50,640 nt of DNA from Pectinatus sp. GTDB lineage: Bacteria > Bacillota > Negativicutes > Selenomonadales > Selenomonadaceae. The number at the start of each line of letters is the position of its first letter. Position 1 is the first letter of the stretch. The stretch spans positions 1 through 50,640 of the forward strand of contig JAHHSR010000006.1 of NCBI GenBank assembly GCA_020025075.1, given 5' to 3'. Both the position numbers and the translations under genes were made by a program. The notes beneath the pieces are model-generated. The model was not told the DNA's origin, did no database searches, and saw nothing but the letters and a program-made list of their open reading frames with translations. Positions 50,563 to 50,640 of the stretch are shown one piece after another.

Positions 50563-50640
50563 CTGAACCTCCCTAAAGTATGGCCAGTGAACGCACCCCC
50601 GTCTACGCTTCGCTAAGAGGCGGGAGCTTCCTGTTTCTGC
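50563..50640 (-). mobile_element. Right end of an IS200/IS605-type element, continuing past the window
   Basis: On the minus strand the sequence reads AGGAAGCTCCCGCCTC, a hairpin region, then GTTCACTGG (50592-50584), the same layout as the relic at 15083-15140. A second end-like string GGGAGGTTCAG (50573-50563) abuts the nfo fragment and matches the scar at 21376-21366. One or two nested elements may end here. The rest of the element lies beyond 50640. Confidence 0.7.

Noticed and set aside
1..50640. CRISPR array, prophage or integrative element
   Set aside because: No spaced direct repeats, integrase, phage structural or plasmid replication genes were seen anywhere in the window.

Overview
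The window reads as a chromosomal segment of an anaerobic Firmicute, most likely one of the Negativicutes. This rests on gene content and order: tig-clpP-clpX-lon-engB, alaS-yrzL-ruvX and rph-rdgB-yfcE (B. subtilis rph-ysnA-ysnB order), a Bacillus-type SdhCAB complex, two-subunit oxygen-sensitive class I fumarase, single-chain pyruvate:ferredoxin oxidoreductase (PFOR), and an AhbA/AhbB siroheme decarboxylase pair. The species assignment is inference. Nearly all of the sequence is core housekeeping DNA, with no prophage, CRISPR array or large island.

Layout, + strand first: two tandem tRNA-Gly(GCC) genes (1-150, the first cut by the window edge); a proteostasis block tig, clpP, clpX, lon, engB (341-6967); ahbA-ahbB (7017-7968); alaS, yrzL/ireB, ruvX (8097-11432). 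A bidirectional terminator then meets a minus-strand block: a small two-TM membrane ORF, sdhB-sdhA-sdhC (11807-14978), a 450-bp IS200/IS605-type relic, fumarase beta and alpha (15536-16954), then yfcE-like, rdgB, rph, a membrane metallophosphoesterase, a CofE-like protein and a membrane-anchored unknown (17128-21332), then murI, a thioesterase and pfkA (21490-23764), a CNNM/CBS protein, topB and a DUF4127 protein (to 29000). Plus strand resumes with two radical SAM proteins (29112-31812), the PFOR gene with a structured leader (32039-35602), and a two-gene ABC importer of unknown substrate (35976-39023). The last block is minus strand: nhaC, a Tat-exported amidase, rpoC, rpoB, a gamma-carbonic-anhydrase-like protein, and a truncated nfo cut by another IS200/IS605-type end at the window edge.

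How the genes fit together: fumarase and SdhCAB/fumarate reductase lie in one direction and carry out malate to fumarate to succinate; SdhC needs heme b, and AhbA/AhbB belong to the siroheme-dependent heme route. PFOR supplies acetyl-CoA and reduced ferredoxin. The + strand start is a protein quality-control cluster with a complex clpP promoter region.

The least ordinary material is a set of four IS200/IS605-type scars without an intact transposase. The largest, between fumB and sdhC, keeps a left-end hairpin, a near-consensus promoter, a structured RNA-like segment, the 3' tail of tnpB and a right end, so it could be an orphan, self-transcribed omegaRNA-like unit. It sits next to an FNR-like palindrome and upstream of the sdhCAB genes. 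Other points of interest are the long rpoB leader with a terminator hairpin, the isolated rpoBC location, the PFOR leader and several uncharacterised palindromes in promoter regions.
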